DNA of 59,381 bases from an uncultured Bacilli bacterium (GCA_934087065.1 CAKOIS010000006.1:1-59381); one strand, 5' to 3'; counted from the first letter of the stretch, positions 42,750 through 52,699 are shown. Notes: a model not told the origin generated them from the letters alone. Made by a program: numbers and translations.

Positions 42750-43195
42750 TAAAACAATTCTTTTGAATCTAATATAATTGTAACAGGTCCATCATTATAT
42801 ATTTCTACTTTCATGTCTGCACCAAATATTCCAGTTTCAGTATGAACTAGACTTTTTAACTTTTCATTCATGTAGTTATATAACTTAGTTGCATCATCTG
42901 GTTTCATTGCATTAACGAAACTTGGACGTCTTCCTTTACTGCAGTCTGCATATAAAGTAAACTGGCTAATATTTAAAATTGAACCATCAACATCTAACAA
43001 GCTTAAATTCATTTTCTCATTCTCGTCTTCAAATATTCTTAGATTTAATATTTTATCTATCATTTTGTCAACTATCTCTTTAGTATCCCCATCAGTAAAA
43101 CTAGATAAAAGTACAAAACCATGTTCAATACTACCATTTACTTTTCCATCAATTATAACTTTACTATTCTTACTTCTTTGCACTACTACTTTCAT
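42749..43195 (-). CDS. dtd: D-aminoacyl-tRNA deacylase
   Basis: A 148-residue proofreading enzyme that hydrolyses D-aminoacyl-tRNA. It shows MKVVVQRSKNSKVIIDGKV, the conserved SQFTLYAD (catalytic region, about 77-84), KGRRPSFVNA and the cross-subunit NDGPVTIILDS near the end. Full length. Its ATG overlaps the rel stop by one base, the usual Firmicutes order rel-dtd. A strong terminator follows. Confidence 0.97.
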   Translation of the reverse strand: MKVVVQRSKNSKVIIDGKVNGSIEHGFVLLSSFTDGDTKEIVDKMIDKILNLRIFEDENEKMNLSLLDVDGSILNISQFTLYADCSKGRRPSFVNAMKPDDATKLYNYMNEKLKSLVHTETGIFGADMKVEIYNDGPVTIILDSKELF

Positions 43196-45336
43196 TATCT
43201 TTCCACCTTACTTACAAATTTAAGTCCTGTCAAATCATTCATGAACTTGTCTAAGCTTTTTTTATTCTTAACTTTACAAACAAGCTCATATATATCGTCT
43301 ACTTTATTGTTACCCTTATTATTTATAGAAGTAACTAACACATCACTTTTTGTAGCAACACTTATTATATCAACTAAATGCTCATTTGATGGATCAATAT
43401 ATACTTTTATATTCGTAATAAATTTATCCATTACTTTATCATTCCACTCAGCATTAATAATTCTTTCCCCGTTTGCGTCTATCATTTTACAGTCTTTTCT
43501 ATGTATTGTAACACCATTACCTTTAGTAATATATCCTACTATCTCATCACCCAAAACTGGATTACAGCAATTTGCTAGGTTAGTCAAAATATCTCCATAT
43601 CCTGCAATTAATATTTTACCATTTGGAGTGTCTTTTACTACAACGTCATTTAGAAGTAACTTCTCAATTGTATCATCTTTCTTAGGATTAACTATATCAT
43701 TAAGTTTATTAACTACCATTATAGGAGTATACTTTAAACTAGATATACCTAAACATACTTCATCAAAATTATCACATGATAATTCTTCACATAATTTAGT
43801 AATATTTTCTTCAGTTAATACTTCATTTGCATTTATATGTTTTTTCCTTAATTCTTCTTTTAATAAAGCATTACCAGTTTCTATAGATTTATCTTTCTCT
43901 TTTTTATAGAAATAACTTCTAATTCTAGACTTAGCACTTTCTGTCTTAACAAACTTTAGCCATGCTTTTGAAGGAGTATGTCCTTTTTCACGTCTTAAAT
44001 CAACAATATCTCCATCTTGTAATTTATAGTCTAAACTAACTTGTTTTCCATTAACTAAAGCTCCGATTGTTGTATTACCTACTTCACTATGTATTTTATA
44101 TGCAAAATCTATTGGTGTTGAGTCTACAGGCAGTTCTATTATGTCTCCCTTTGGTGTAAATATATAGATAAATTCTTTTGTTATAGAGTTATTTAAATCT
44201 TTAAAAAACTCACTATTATCTTCCATATCATTTACTTCAATTAGAGTTCTAAACTGTGCAAGTTTCATTTCTAGATCATTTTTCTTAGAACCATCAGTAT
44301 GCTCTTTATAACTCCAGTGTGAAGCTACACCATGTTCAGCTACCTCATTCATTTCATAAGTACGTATCTGTACTTCAAAGATATTACCATCAACTCCAAA
44401 TACTGTAGTATGTAAACTTTGATACATATTATTTTTAGGATTAGCTATATAATCTTTAAATCTCTTAGGAATAGGCCTAAACTTTGAATGAATTAGCCCT
44501 ACTACCAAATAACATTCTTCTGTTTTCTCTACAAGTACTCTTAAACCTAGTAAGTCATATATTTCTTCCCACTTTTTACCAGCCTTTAATTTATTAAATA
44601 TACCTCTTACAGACTTAACTCTATAAGTAATTTCATACTTAATTTCATGCTCGTTTAAAATATTTATTATCTCGTCTCTCATTTTATATAAAGACTTTTC
44701 TAACTCTTCTTTACTAGCATCAATTTTCTCTAGTACTTCGTTATATAACTCAGGATAACTATATCTTAAACATAAGTCTTCTAGTTCACTCTTCATTGTT
44801 TTAATACCAAGCCTATGCGCAATTGGAATATATATTTTCTCTGTTTCGTCAACCACGTCAAGTATATGCTCCTTTGGATGAACATACATTGTTCTTAAAT
44901 TATCTAATCTATCAGCTAGTTTAATAAACAAACTAATTGGGTTTTCACTAAGTCCTACTACTATTCTTCTATATTTATCTGTATCATTTCCCTTAAAAGT
45001 TCTCTTTAGATGACTTAACTTACTAATTGAGTTTAATATAGTTAACACGTCTTCCCCGAAATATTCATTTATTTCTTCAGGTGTAACCTTCTCTAAAGTA
45101 ATACCCTCATGTATAAGAGCACACCCTATTGTAGTTGTATCCATCTTAAGCATCGCTAGTATAGTAGAAACTCTTATTGCATGACAAATATATTCTTCTT
45201 TAGTAAGTCTAGTCATCCCTTCATATATCTTAAGTGCATAGTTATAGTATTCATCAATTATCACTAAAGACTTACTATCCATATAACTTGATAAAATACT
45301 CTTTAATTTTTCATAATCTTTTTCTTTCGTTTCCAT
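43195..45336 (-). CDS. rel: RelA/SpoT (p)ppGpp synthetase with degenerate hydrolase site
   Basis: A 713-residue RSH protein. The N-terminal HD region is recognisable (CHAIRVSTILAMLKMD, then ALIHEGITLEKV, later FIKLADRLDNLRTM), but the catalytic HDxxED motif reads HEGITL: Asp becomes Glu, and the Glu-Asp pair becomes Thr-Leu. The hydrolase is therefore probably inactive. The synthetase domain is well kept: YDLLGLRVLVE, RFKDYIANPKNNMYQSLHT, VQIRT, AEHGVASHWSYKE. The TGS domain (IFTPKGDIIELPVDSTPIDFAYKIHSEVG, as a region) and the ZFD (CCNPVLGDEIVGYITKGNGVTIHRKDC, as a region) and ACT-like end follow. It lies between secDF and dtd with one-base overlaps on both sides. A separate hydrolase elsewhere would be expected. 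Confidence 0.95.
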   Translation of the reverse strand: METKEKDYEKLKSILSSYMDSKSLVIIDEYYNYALKIYEGMTRLTKEEYICHAIRVSTILAMLKMDTTTIGCALIHEGITLEKVTPEEINEYFGEDVLTILNSISKLSHLKRTFKGNDTDKYRRIVVGLSENPISLFIKLADRLDNLRTMYVHPKEHILDVVDETEKIYIPIAHRLGIKTMKSELEDLCLRYSYPELYNEVLEKIDASKEELEKSLYKMRDEIINILNEHEIKYEITYRVKSVRGIFNKLKAGKKWEEIYDLLGLRVLVEKTEECYLVVGLIHSKFRPIPKRFKDYIANPKNNMYQSLHTTVFGVDGNIFEVQIRTYEMNEVAEHGVASHWSYKEHTDGSKKNDLEMKLAQFRTLIEVNDMEDNSEFFKDLNNSITKEFIYIFTPKGDIIELPVDSTPIDFAYKIHSEVGNTTIGALVNGKQVSLDYKLQDGDIVDLRREKGHTPSKAWLKFVKTESAKSRIRSYFYKKEKDKSIETGNALLKEELRKKHINANEVLTEENITKLCEELSCDNFDEVCLGISSLKYTPIMVVNKLNDIVNPKKDDTIEKLLLNDVVVKDTPNGKILIAGYGDILTNLANCCNPVLGDEIVGYITKGNGVTIHRKDCKMIDANGERIINAEWNDKVMDKFITNIKVYIDPSNEHLVDIISVATKSDVLVTSINNKGNNKVDDIYELVCKVKNKKSLDKFMNDLTGLKFVSKVER

Positions 45337-47531
45337 TATCCATTTATTCCTTTAATTATTAATTCTTCAGGCTCTTTATCTTCTTTATTAATTTTAGGAT
45401 GCTTAATTCTATGTATTTCTAGTTTTTCCCATACAAATGGTGCGATAAATAAACTACTAAATGTACCAAAAACTAAACCAAATAATATAGTCAAATTAAA
45501 CTCCTTAACACCTGTTGTATTCATTAAAAGTAATACTATAATTGCTGAAAGTGTTGTTATACTAGTTAAAATATTTCTTCTTAGTGTTACACTTGCACTA
45601 TAGTTTACTACTTCTTTTATAGTTTCTTCATTTATTTTTTTAACTTTACTTAAATTATCTCTAATCATATCAAATACTATTATTGTATTATTAATTGAAT
45701 AACCTATAATTGTTAGTATACCTGCTATAAATATGAAGTTTATTTCTATTCTAAATATTATAAACAAACTTATTGTAACTAGTACATCACTTAAAATAGC
45801 TATAATACTAGACACACCAAAATTATAAGTAAATCTTACTGCTATATATATTAGAATAGCAATACTTGCAGAAATTAAACTCTTTATTGCATTTTTAGTT
45901 AAATCTTTTTTAACAACATTACTAATACTAGATATATCTGTATCAATATCTTTTGCAAGTAACTCTTCTTTAATAGACTTTATCTCTTCACTATTTAAAC
46001 TCTCATCTATTTTTATAAAATATTCTTTATCATTTAGTTTATCTTCTTCATTAATAGTATAATCTTTAAGTATGTCTTTTACTTCTGTTATATTTATATT
46101 TTCAGAAGATTTTATAGTAATTGCGCTTCCTCCTTTAAAGTCTACACCTAGTTTTATACCCTTAGTAAGTAGCATTACTACACCCATAATTATAACTAGA
46201 CTCACAACTATAATATTGTATTTTGCATACTTAGTTATATTTCTAACTTTACTTTTCTTACATTTTCCTAAGAATAAGTTAATATTATCATCAAACTTAC
46301 CTGTATTTATAAAGAATGACAACACAAATCTATTAACTCCAACCATAGATATAGAAGTCACTATAATAGTTAACATAAGCATTGTTGCAAAACCTTTAAC
46401 ACTAGATTCACCAAATATAAATAATACTAAAGCAGCAATAAATGTTGTAAGGTTCGCATCTATTAAAGATACTAAACTTCTTTTATTTCCATCAACATAT
46501 GCATTTTTTAAGCTCTTACCATTTGCTATCTCTTCTTTAATTTTCTCTAAAGTTATGATACTAGAGTCAACAGCCATTCCTATACCCAAAATTAAAGCCG
46601 CGATTCCTGTTAAAGTTAATACTCCATCTATTAAATTATAGAATAAGAACACTAATGAAATATATAATGCTAAACTAATTACACTAATTAAACCTGATAA
46701 TCTATAGAAGAACACCATAATTAAAGCAATTATTATAAATGTAATAATTCCAGCTTTAGCAATTAATGCTAAGGTGTTTGACCCGTATGATGCATCTACT
46801 GTTTTAGTACTTATTTCAGTTAATTTAGTTGGTAAACTACCTGAATTTATTAAGTCTACTAACAAGCTGGCCTCTTCTTCGGAAAAGTTTCCTTGTATAA
46901 CTACATTACTAGAAAATGCTTCTTTTACAGTGGCAGCAGAAATACAGTTACTTCCACTTTCTCCACATTTAGTAGTACTATAATCATCCCCTTCTTTATA
47001 GTCAAGCCAAATAGTTATCATTTGATCAGTACTTTCTGAAACACTTTTAGTAACTCTATAAAAAGTATCTTTGTCTTTTATAGATAATGCAACAACTGGT
47101 TTACCTGTTTTATTGTCATAATCTAAACTAGCGCCAGGAGTACCAAGCACACTACTAGACATCAACTCCTCATTAGAAGTATTTCTAAACGTTAAAACTG
47201 CAGGTGTAGTAAGTCTAGTTCTTGCTTCGCTTTCATCCTTTACTCCAGGAAGTTTTACTCTTATTTTATCCCCTTCAATAACTATTTCAGGCTCACTTAC
47301 TCCAAGAGTATCTATTCTTTTACCAATTGACTTATAAGTAGCCTTAATATCAGAGTCAGTAACATCTTTCCCATCCAAACTTTCTACCAAGTATAATACT
47401 TCAAAGCCACCCTTTAAATCTAATCCATAATTAATTTTCTTACTAAATGTAAAAGTTAAAACTACACTTACTACAAATATTACTAAAGTAATAAGTATAC
47501 CCTTACTTATATTATAACTCTTTTTTTTCAT
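45336..47531 (-). CDS. secDF: Protein translocase SecDF, fused
   Basis: A 731-residue fused SecD-SecF membrane protein (RND-type, about 12 helices) that uses the proton gradient to pull preproteins from the SecYEG channel. The SecD half has helix 1, LDLKGGFEVLYLVE, the P1 domain and GIGMAVDSSIITLEKIKEEI. The SecF half starts near residue 430 (IKLGVDFKGGSAI) and has IIGYSINNTIIVFDMIRDN and LRRNILTSITT. Start MKKKSYNISKG at 47531, four bases inside the comN end. The gene order comN-secDF-rel-dtd is that of Bacillus. Confidence 0.96.
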   Translation of the reverse strand: MKKKSYNISKGILITLVIFVVSVVLTFTFSKKINYGLDLKGGFEVLYLVESLDGKDVTDSDIKATYKSIGKRIDTLGVSEPEIVIEGDKIRVKLPGVKDESEARTRLTTPAVLTFRNTSNEELMSSSVLGTPGASLDYDNKTGKPVVALSIKDKDTFYRVTKSVSESTDQMITIWLDYKEGDDYSTTKCGESGSNCISAATVKEAFSSNVVIQGNFSEEEASLLVDLINSGSLPTKLTEISTKTVDASYGSNTLALIAKAGIITFIIIALIMVFFYRLSGLISVISLALYISLVFLFYNLIDGVLTLTGIAALILGIGMAVDSSIITLEKIKEEIANGKSLKNAYVDGNKRSLVSLIDANLTTFIAALVLFIFGESSVKGFATMLMLTIIVTSISMVGVNRFVLSFFINTGKFDDNINLFLGKCKKSKVRNITKYAKYNIIVVSLVIIMGVVMLLTKGIKLGVDFKGGSAITIKSSENINITEVKDILKDYTINEEDKLNDKEYFIKIDESLNSEEIKSIKEELLAKDIDTDISSISNVVKKDLTKNAIKSLISASIAILIYIAVRFTYNFGVSSIIAILSDVLVTISLFIIFRIEINFIFIAGILTIIGYSINNTIIVFDMIRDNLSKVKKINEETIKEVVNYSASVTLRRNILTSITTLSAIIVLLLMNTTGVKEFNLTILFGLVFGTFSSLFIAPFVWEKLEIHRIKHPKINKEDKEPEELIIKGING

Positions 47532-47809
47532 AATAAATTTCCTTCCTCTTTAGATATTTCTATATCTCTTTTTCTTAATATATCAAACACATACCCCTTA
47601 ATACTCTCTAACTTCAAATCCATAATATCAGTAACCATTTCACTAAGTGTTAAATCACTCTTTTTTCTCCATACAGTACTACTTAAATAATTCCATATAT
47701 CTTCTTCTTTAATATAAGATATATGATTTCTTTTAAGTTCTTCTACTTTAGAATATAAAGCTGGTTTAATTCTATTATATAATTCTTCTAAATTTCTAAA
47801 CTCTGTCAT
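47528..47809 (-). CDS. ComN-type post-transcriptional regulator
   Basis: A 93-residue protein of the ComN (Post_transc_reg) family: LEELYNRIKPALYSKVEELKRNHISYIKEEDIWNYL (residues about 7-42) and LTLSEMVTDIMDLKLESIKGYVFDI, matching the family pattern LYxxIxPALxSKxEE...TEEDIWxYL...LxxMVxDIL. In Bacillus ComN controls comE mRNA and sits next to secDF, as here (overlap of four bases). ATG 47809 has GGGTGAAG; the frame opens four codons earlier. Family function beyond Bacillus is not established. Confidence 0.85.
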   Translation of the reverse strand: MTEFRNLEELYNRIKPALYSKVEELKRNHISYIKEEDIWNYLSSTVWRKKSDLTLSEMVTDIMDLKLESIKGYVFDILRKRDIEISKEEGNLL

Positions 47810-47929
47810 AACTTCACCCATTTAAGTATACTACATTTTTGAGGCTTTGAAAAGAAGACTTTAACAAAAAGTCTCCTTTAATCTATGTAAACACATGAAA
47901 GTGTATACTAATTGTATGTAAAACTATTA

Positions 47930-48451
47930 TTATTTATGTCTAACTAAACACATTTCTTTATTTAAAATACTTGCATTATCTTGGTAATATTCATATCCCA
48001 TAGAAATAGCTAAGTCACGGTATAAGTTAAAGATACGTTCTTTGTTTTCATCTCTAGTATCAATACAAGTACCAATAAATAATGGTTTCTTTGGAAGGTC
48101 AAATACTTCATTTGACAAGCCACATCCAATTATAGCGTCAAACCCATCTATTAAAGGATGCTCATAATAATACTTGTTTCTTTTACTAAACCATTTATCG
48201 TTTTCCATTGTACTAGGTATATAAATCTCTTTATCTTTGATATATCCGTTAGCACCTTTTAAACCAAAATCTCTTAAATCACTATAATCTACTTTACTAT
48301 TTAAAATGTATGTGTCATACCCTCTTAAATATTTAGACATACTAAGTGTTACATCACTTAATATCTCTAGTATTGAAGAATAATCTTCTAGATTAAACCC
48401 ATACGCTTTCATATACTCTAAAAATAACATCGTATCTACTGAATCTTTCAT
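47930..48451 (-). CDS. Unknown soluble protein
   Basis: A 173-residue protein that I do not recognise. It has an N-terminal helical part (DTMLFLEYMKAYGFNLEDYSSILEILSDVTLSMSKYL as residues about 6-42), a Tyr/Lys-rich middle (GYDTYILN, NKYYYEHPLID) and an alpha/beta C-terminal half with FDAIIGCGLSNEVF and PLFIGTCIDTRDENKERIFNLY. A glycine-rich loop and an ITGT-like strand could bind a nucleotide, but no standard motif is complete. There is no signal peptide. ATG 48451 follows GGGGGT; the frame opens four codons earlier. It lies between comN and tmRNA. Confidence 0.55.
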   Translation of the reverse strand: MKDSVDTMLFLEYMKAYGFNLEDYSSILEILSDVTLSMSKYLRGYDTYILNSKVDYSDLRDFGLKGANGYIKDKEIYIPSTMENDKWFSKRNKYYYEHPLIDGFDAIIGCGLSNEVFDLPKKPLFIGTCIDTRDENKERIFNLYRDLAISMGYEYYQDNASILNKEMCLVRHK

Positions 48452-48494
48452 ATTTACCCCCATAAAAATCTATAACTAATTTACTTTTTATTAT

Positions 48495-48849
48495 TGGTGG
48501 AGCTGACGAAGAGCGACTTCGTGTCCAAAGTATCAAGTATACAGGCACTCTTACAAGTTTAGTTGGTTTTAATTTCAGCTAATATTTAGGAGAGCCAACG
48601 ATCCAATATTAACCTAAGTTTAGTAAGAGTTCTTTATGAAACCTAAACAATTCATAATATAGCTCACTTTTATGAGTCTGGACATTACTCTCGTGAACAA
48701 AGAATAAGCCAAACGCACCTTCTACCTAATTAGGCAAAAGCAGGTGCAAAATTAAAGTTATCGTTTCCGATTATTTTATTGTCGCGTTTTAAGTACGCCT
48801 ACTACTTGTACCCATACCTACGAAAACTCTGTCGAATCAAAACAGCCCC
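48495..48849 (-). ncRNA. ssrA: Transfer-messenger RNA
   Basis: A 355-nt tmRNA that rescues stalled ribosomes. The 5' end GGGGCTGTTTTGATTCGACAG pairs with the 3' end CAGCTCCACCA in the tRNA-like domain (seven pairs). The T-loop-like GTCGCTCTTCGT region precedes the 3' end. The mRNA-like part at 48783-48730 encodes a tag DNKIIGNDNFNFAPAFA ending in TAA; the exact resume codon (GAC here, or a neighbour) was not proved. The PAFA ending is an unusual degradation tag end, still hydrophobic and alanine-rich. Its own promoter lies immediately upstream. Confidence 0.95.
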
Positions 48850-48863
48850 ATAAGCATGATATA

Positions 48864-48892
48864 ATTATACCAAAAACTTTGCATTTAGTCAA
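48864..48892 (-). promoter_or_regulatory. Promoter of ssrA
   Basis: Minus-strand TTGACT (48887-48892) and TATAAT (48864-48869) with 17-base spacing, 15 bases before the mature 5' end. Confidence 0.85.
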
Positions 48893-48906
48893 CCTTTTGT
48901 ACTAAA

Positions 48907-48945
48907 ATAAATACAAATAAACATTGCAACTAAGCAATGTTTATT
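48907..48945 (-). terminator. Terminator of the ABC exporter operon
   Basis: Perfect 12-bp stem AATAAACATTGC / GCAATGTTTATT with a 6-base loop, followed by TGTATTTATTTT on the minus strand. It overlaps the stop codon. Confidence 0.8.
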
Positions 48946-50716
48946 CATTTTCAAACTGACTATAATATAAAGAACTATATAGTCCATGCATACTAATTAG
49001 CTCTTCATGAGTTCCTTGTTCAATAATATCCCCATCTTTTAAAACTAATATAAGGTCTGCATTTTTAATTGTAGAAAGTCTATGCGCTATTATAAATGAA
49101 GTTCTACCTTTCATTAAAGAGTCCATAGCTTTTTGAATTAACTCTTCAGTTCTTGTATCAACACTACTAGTTGCTTCATCTAGTATTAGCACTTTAGGGT
49201 CTCTTAAAATAGCTCTTGCAATAGTCAAAAGTTGCTTTTGTCCTTCACTAATATTACTAGTTTCTTCATTTATTTGCATATTGTAACTGTCTGGTAACGT
49301 TTGAATAAAATGATGTACTTGTGCTTCCTTAGAGGTCTCTATAACCTCGTCGTCAGTAGCGTCTAACTTCCCATATCTAATATTTTCCATAATAGTATCA
49401 CTGTAAAGCCAAGTATCTTGAAGAACCATACCGATGTTCCTTCTTAACTCATTTCTATCAACATTTTGTATATTAATACCATCTATTAAAATGCTACCCG
49501 AATTAACATCATAAAATCTCATAAGTAACTTAACTAATGTAGTTTTTCCACTTCCAGTAGGCCCAACTATTGCTATTTTCTTACCCTTTTCAACATATGC
49601 ACTAAAGTCTTTTATAATAGTTTTATTTTCATCATATCCAAACTTTACATGCTCAAATGTAATATTACCTTTAACATTTTCTAAAGGAACTGGGTTTTCT
49701 ACCTTTTTTTCTTCTTCTTCATTAAGATAATCTTCCACTCTTTCACTAGCAGCAATCATACTTTCTAACTCTGTCATAATACTTGCTAAATTTCCTATTG
49801 GATTAGTAAAGTTTTTAGCATATGTTATAAATGACTGAATATTACCTACTGTAATCTTTCCCTTTATTACAAATAGCCCACCTAAAAAAGCAATAACAAC
49901 GTAACTTAAGTTTCCAATAAGCATCATAATCGGATGCATTATACCACCTATAAAGTTACTCTTCCATGTACTATTGGCAAGACTATCATTTTCTTTATTA
50001 AAATCTTTTAATATTTTATCTTCAGAATTAAACACCTTTATTATATTATGATTTCTTAGCATTTCTTCTACTTTTGTATCAACTTTAGCTAACCCTTCTT
50101 GACGATAAGTAAAATACTTTTGCCCCTTACTTGCTATTTTTATAGTTAACACCATACATATTGGAAGTATTATAATTATAGCTAAAGTCATTGTAACATT
50201 TATACTAAACATCATTATAAGCATACCTAGTAAAGCAATTATACAAGTAACTGTTTCAGTTAAAGCATTACTTAAATTTTGACTAATCTTATCAATATCA
50301 TTAGTAATTAAAGACAACACTTCTCCATGACTTTTCTTATCAAAATATTTTAAAGGAAGTCTCTCCATCTTTCTATTTACTTTTCTTCTTAAGTCCATTG
50401 TATATTTAGCACTTATTTTAGATACAACTACACCTTGAATATAGTTAAAAATTGCACTAATGATATACAAAATCAACAAAGTTATAAGTATTTTATGAAG
50501 CTTAGTAAAATCTATACTTCCAGTATTATTTAATTTAGCTACTATTCCGTTATATAACTCAGTTGTAGCATTTCCTAGAACTTTTGGCCCGACTATTGTA
50601 AATAATGTAGACAAAATACTAAACATAAAGACTATCATAATTTTAGCTTTATAAGGCTTTAGTGAAGATATAAGTTTCTTTAAAGAAGAAGTAAAATCCT
50701 TTGGTTTATCTTTCAT
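48941..50716 (-). CDS. ABC exporter half-transporter, second subunit
   Basis: A 591-residue type IV ABC exporter with six transmembrane helices (about 20-320) and a C-terminal ATPase: Walker A GPTGSGKTT (about 392-400), a modified signature NISEGQKQLLTIARA (normally LSGGQ), Walker B VLILDEATSSVD and the switch histidine IIAHRLSTIKNAD. It overlaps the other half-transporter by one base; the two would form a heterodimer like BmrCD or LmrCD, which have one degenerate site. Multidrug export is the usual role. The long outer loop after helix 1 is short here, unlike its partner. Confidence 0.93.
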   Translation of the reverse strand: MKDKPKDFTSSLKKLISSLKPYKAKIMIVFMFSILSTLFTIVGPKVLGNATTELYNGIVAKLNNTGSIDFTKLHKILITLLILYIISAIFNYIQGVVVSKISAKYTMDLRRKVNRKMERLPLKYFDKKSHGEVLSLITNDIDKISQNLSNALTETVTCIIALLGMLIMMFSINVTMTLAIIIILPICMVLTIKIASKGQKYFTYRQEGLAKVDTKVEEMLRNHNIIKVFNSEDKILKDFNKENDSLANSTWKSNFIGGIMHPIMMLIGNLSYVVIAFLGGLFVIKGKITVGNIQSFITYAKNFTNPIGNLASIMTELESMIAASERVEDYLNEEEEKKVENPVPLENVKGNITFEHVKFGYDENKTIIKDFSAYVEKGKKIAIVGPTGSGKTTLVKLLMRFYDVNSGSILIDGINIQNVDRNELRRNIGMVLQDTWLYSDTIMENIRYGKLDATDDEVIETSKEAQVHHFIQTLPDSYNMQINEETSNISEGQKQLLTIARAILRDPKVLILDEATSSVDTRTEELIQKAMDSLMKGRTSFIIAHRLSTIKNADLILVLKDGDIIEQGTHEELISMHGLYSSLYYSQFENE

Positions 50717-52683
50717 TACTCTTCACCCCCTAATTGACTAACTTTAATCTCTTTGTATATCGGACAAGAGTTAAGTAACTCTTCATGTGTACCCATTCCT
50801 ACTATTTCTCCATTATTTAAAACTATTATATTATCTGCATTAATTACACTACTAATTCTCTGTGCAACTACAAATATCATTTTATCTTTAGATATACTTT
50901 TTAAATTTTCTCTTACTTTTTTATCAGTCTTAAAGTCAAGAGCGCTAAAAGCATCATCAAATATAAGAATATCCGGATCTTTAGCTAAAGCTCTTGCAAT
51001 AGAAAGTCTTTGCTTTTGACCGCCACTTACATTAGACCCACCTTCACTTATCTCTCTATCAAATAACTTTTCATTTTCATTAACTATCTCCATAGCTTCA
51101 CTTATATTACAAGCCTTTTCTATTAATCTAACATCTTTCTTTTTCTGAGCAAATGTTAAGTTACTCATTATTGTACCTTTAAATAATTTTCCCTTCTGTG
51201 GAACATACCCAATATGACTTCTCAAATCACTTACTTTCACATCTTTAATATTAACACCATTTATTAAAATACTCCCGCTTGTTACTTCAAATAATCTTGG
51301 TATTAAGTTAATTAATGTGGACTTGCCGCTTCCTGTACTACCAATAAATGCAGTAGTTGTACCTTTTTTAGCAGTAAAATTAATATCTCTTAACACATCT
51401 TCCGTTGCATTATTATATCTAAAGTATACACCTTTAAATTCTAAAGTATCAACTCCTGTTATCTTTTTAGTCTTCTCTTTATCAACAATAGTACTATTAG
51501 TTTTAAATATCTCATTAATTCTTCTTACACTTACAAAACTTCTTGGTATCATAATTAAAGACATAGACATCATTAAAAATGAACTAATTATTTGCATAGT
51601 ATATGTAATAAATGCGATTAAATCTCCAACCTGCATTGTAAAACTTGAAACTTTATATGCTCCTACCCATATTATCAAAATAGCTACACCATTCATAATA
51701 AATGTTAATGTAGGTAAAGATAAACTCCATACTATATCTATGTATAAGCCATTGTTAGCTAACTCTGTATTTGCTTTATCAAACTTGTCTTCTTCAAACT
51801 TTTTATTTGCAAATGCTCTTATAACAGGAAGTCCAGTTAGACTTTCTCTACTTACTAAATTCACTTTATCAAGTAAGTCCTGAAACTTTTTAAATTTAGG
51901 AGATACTAACATAAGTGATATAAATATTAATAAAAGTACTAAACTTACTGCTAAAACTATTATCCAAGATATTGGACTACCTGTAACTTTAGTAATCGCT
52001 CCAATTCCTAATATAGGCGCAAATAAAACTATACTTAAAATCATTGTAACTACACTACTTATTTGAGTTATATCATTTGTACATCTAGTTATTAAAGATG
52101 CACTACTAAAGTTATTTAAGTCAGCAGTTTCTAAAGATATAATTTTTTCTACTACTTTCTTTCTTAAATCTCTACTAAATAAAGTACTTACTTTACTAGA
52201 AATATATACACTTAATATAGTTATTCCCATTGCAAGTATTGCAACTATAATCATCTTAATTCCAGTAGTCTTAATATATGACATAGACATACTATCAATG
52301 TCTACACCTAAAAGCTTGTATTCATTTTTCAAGTTGTTGATTATTTCACTTCTATTAGTTGTATTATACATTTTTTCTAAAAGAGGTGCGACGTCACTTT
52401 CACTTAAGTTATCATTAACTTTACTACACACTCCACTAGTGCATTCATAACTAGACTTAATAACACTTGAATACTCTGAGTTTTCAAGTAAACGATTAAA
52501 TGTACTTTCTTTTAATTTTATAGGTACAACACTTGTTATACCACTTTCTTCTATACCAACGTTAACAATATTACTTGTGTATGTTGGAAGTGCTAAATTA
52601 CAGTATGCTTGCATTATTAACAAGCCAATTACTGCTAGTATAGCCCATTTATATTTTGACAAACACTTTACTATTTCTTTCAT
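50716..52683 (-). CDS. ABC exporter half-transporter, first subunit
   Basis: A 655-residue ABC exporter subunit with six helices and an unusually long extracellular loop of about 100 residues after helix 1 (NTSNIVNVG..., containing YECTSGVCSKV), as in the BmrD/LmrD-type subunits. The ATPase has GSTGSGKST, VSGGQKQRLSIARA, ILIFDDAFSALDF (Asp instead of the catalytic Glu after Walker B) and VVAQRISSV (Gln for the switch His). This is therefore the non-catalytic half, consistent with a heterodimeric exporter. ATG 52683 has GGTGAT at seven bases; the frame opens 46 codons earlier but those residues are not like a transporter start. An attenuator-like leader lies upstream. Confidence 0.92.
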   Translation of the reverse strand: MKEIVKCLSKYKWAILAVIGLLIMQAYCNLALPTYTSNIVNVGIEESGITSVVPIKLKESTFNRLLENSEYSSVIKSSYECTSGVCSKVNDNLSESDVAPLLEKMYNTTNRSEIINNLKNEYKLLGVDIDSMSMSYIKTTGIKMIIVAILAMGITILSVYISSKVSTLFSRDLRKKVVEKIISLETADLNNFSSASLITRCTNDITQISSVVTMILSIVLFAPILGIGAITKVTGSPISWIIVLAVSLVLLLIFISLMLVSPKFKKFQDLLDKVNLVSRESLTGLPVIRAFANKKFEEDKFDKANTELANNGLYIDIVWSLSLPTLTFIMNGVAILIIWVGAYKVSSFTMQVGDLIAFITYTMQIISSFLMMSMSLIMIPRSFVSVRRINEIFKTNSTIVDKEKTKKITGVDTLEFKGVYFRYNNATEDVLRDINFTAKKGTTTAFIGSTGSGKSTLINLIPRLFEVTSGSILINGVNIKDVKVSDLRSHIGYVPQKGKLFKGTIMSNLTFAQKKKDVRLIEKACNISEAMEIVNENEKLFDREISEGGSNVSGGQKQRLSIARALAKDPDILIFDDAFSALDFKTDKKVRENLKSISKDKMIFVVAQRISSVINADNIIVLNNGEIVGMGTHEELLNSCPIYKEIKVSQLGGEE

Positions 52684-52699
52684 TATATCACCATAATTA

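Noticed and set aside
43121..43909. A 262-codon plus-strand frame opposite rel and dtd
   Set aside because: It is the antisense of well-recognised genes, consists of repetitive Ser/Leu/Phe-rich reading of AT-rich codons and has no ribosome site. The many other plus-strand frames (for example at 46072, 51317, 12097) are rejected for the same reason.
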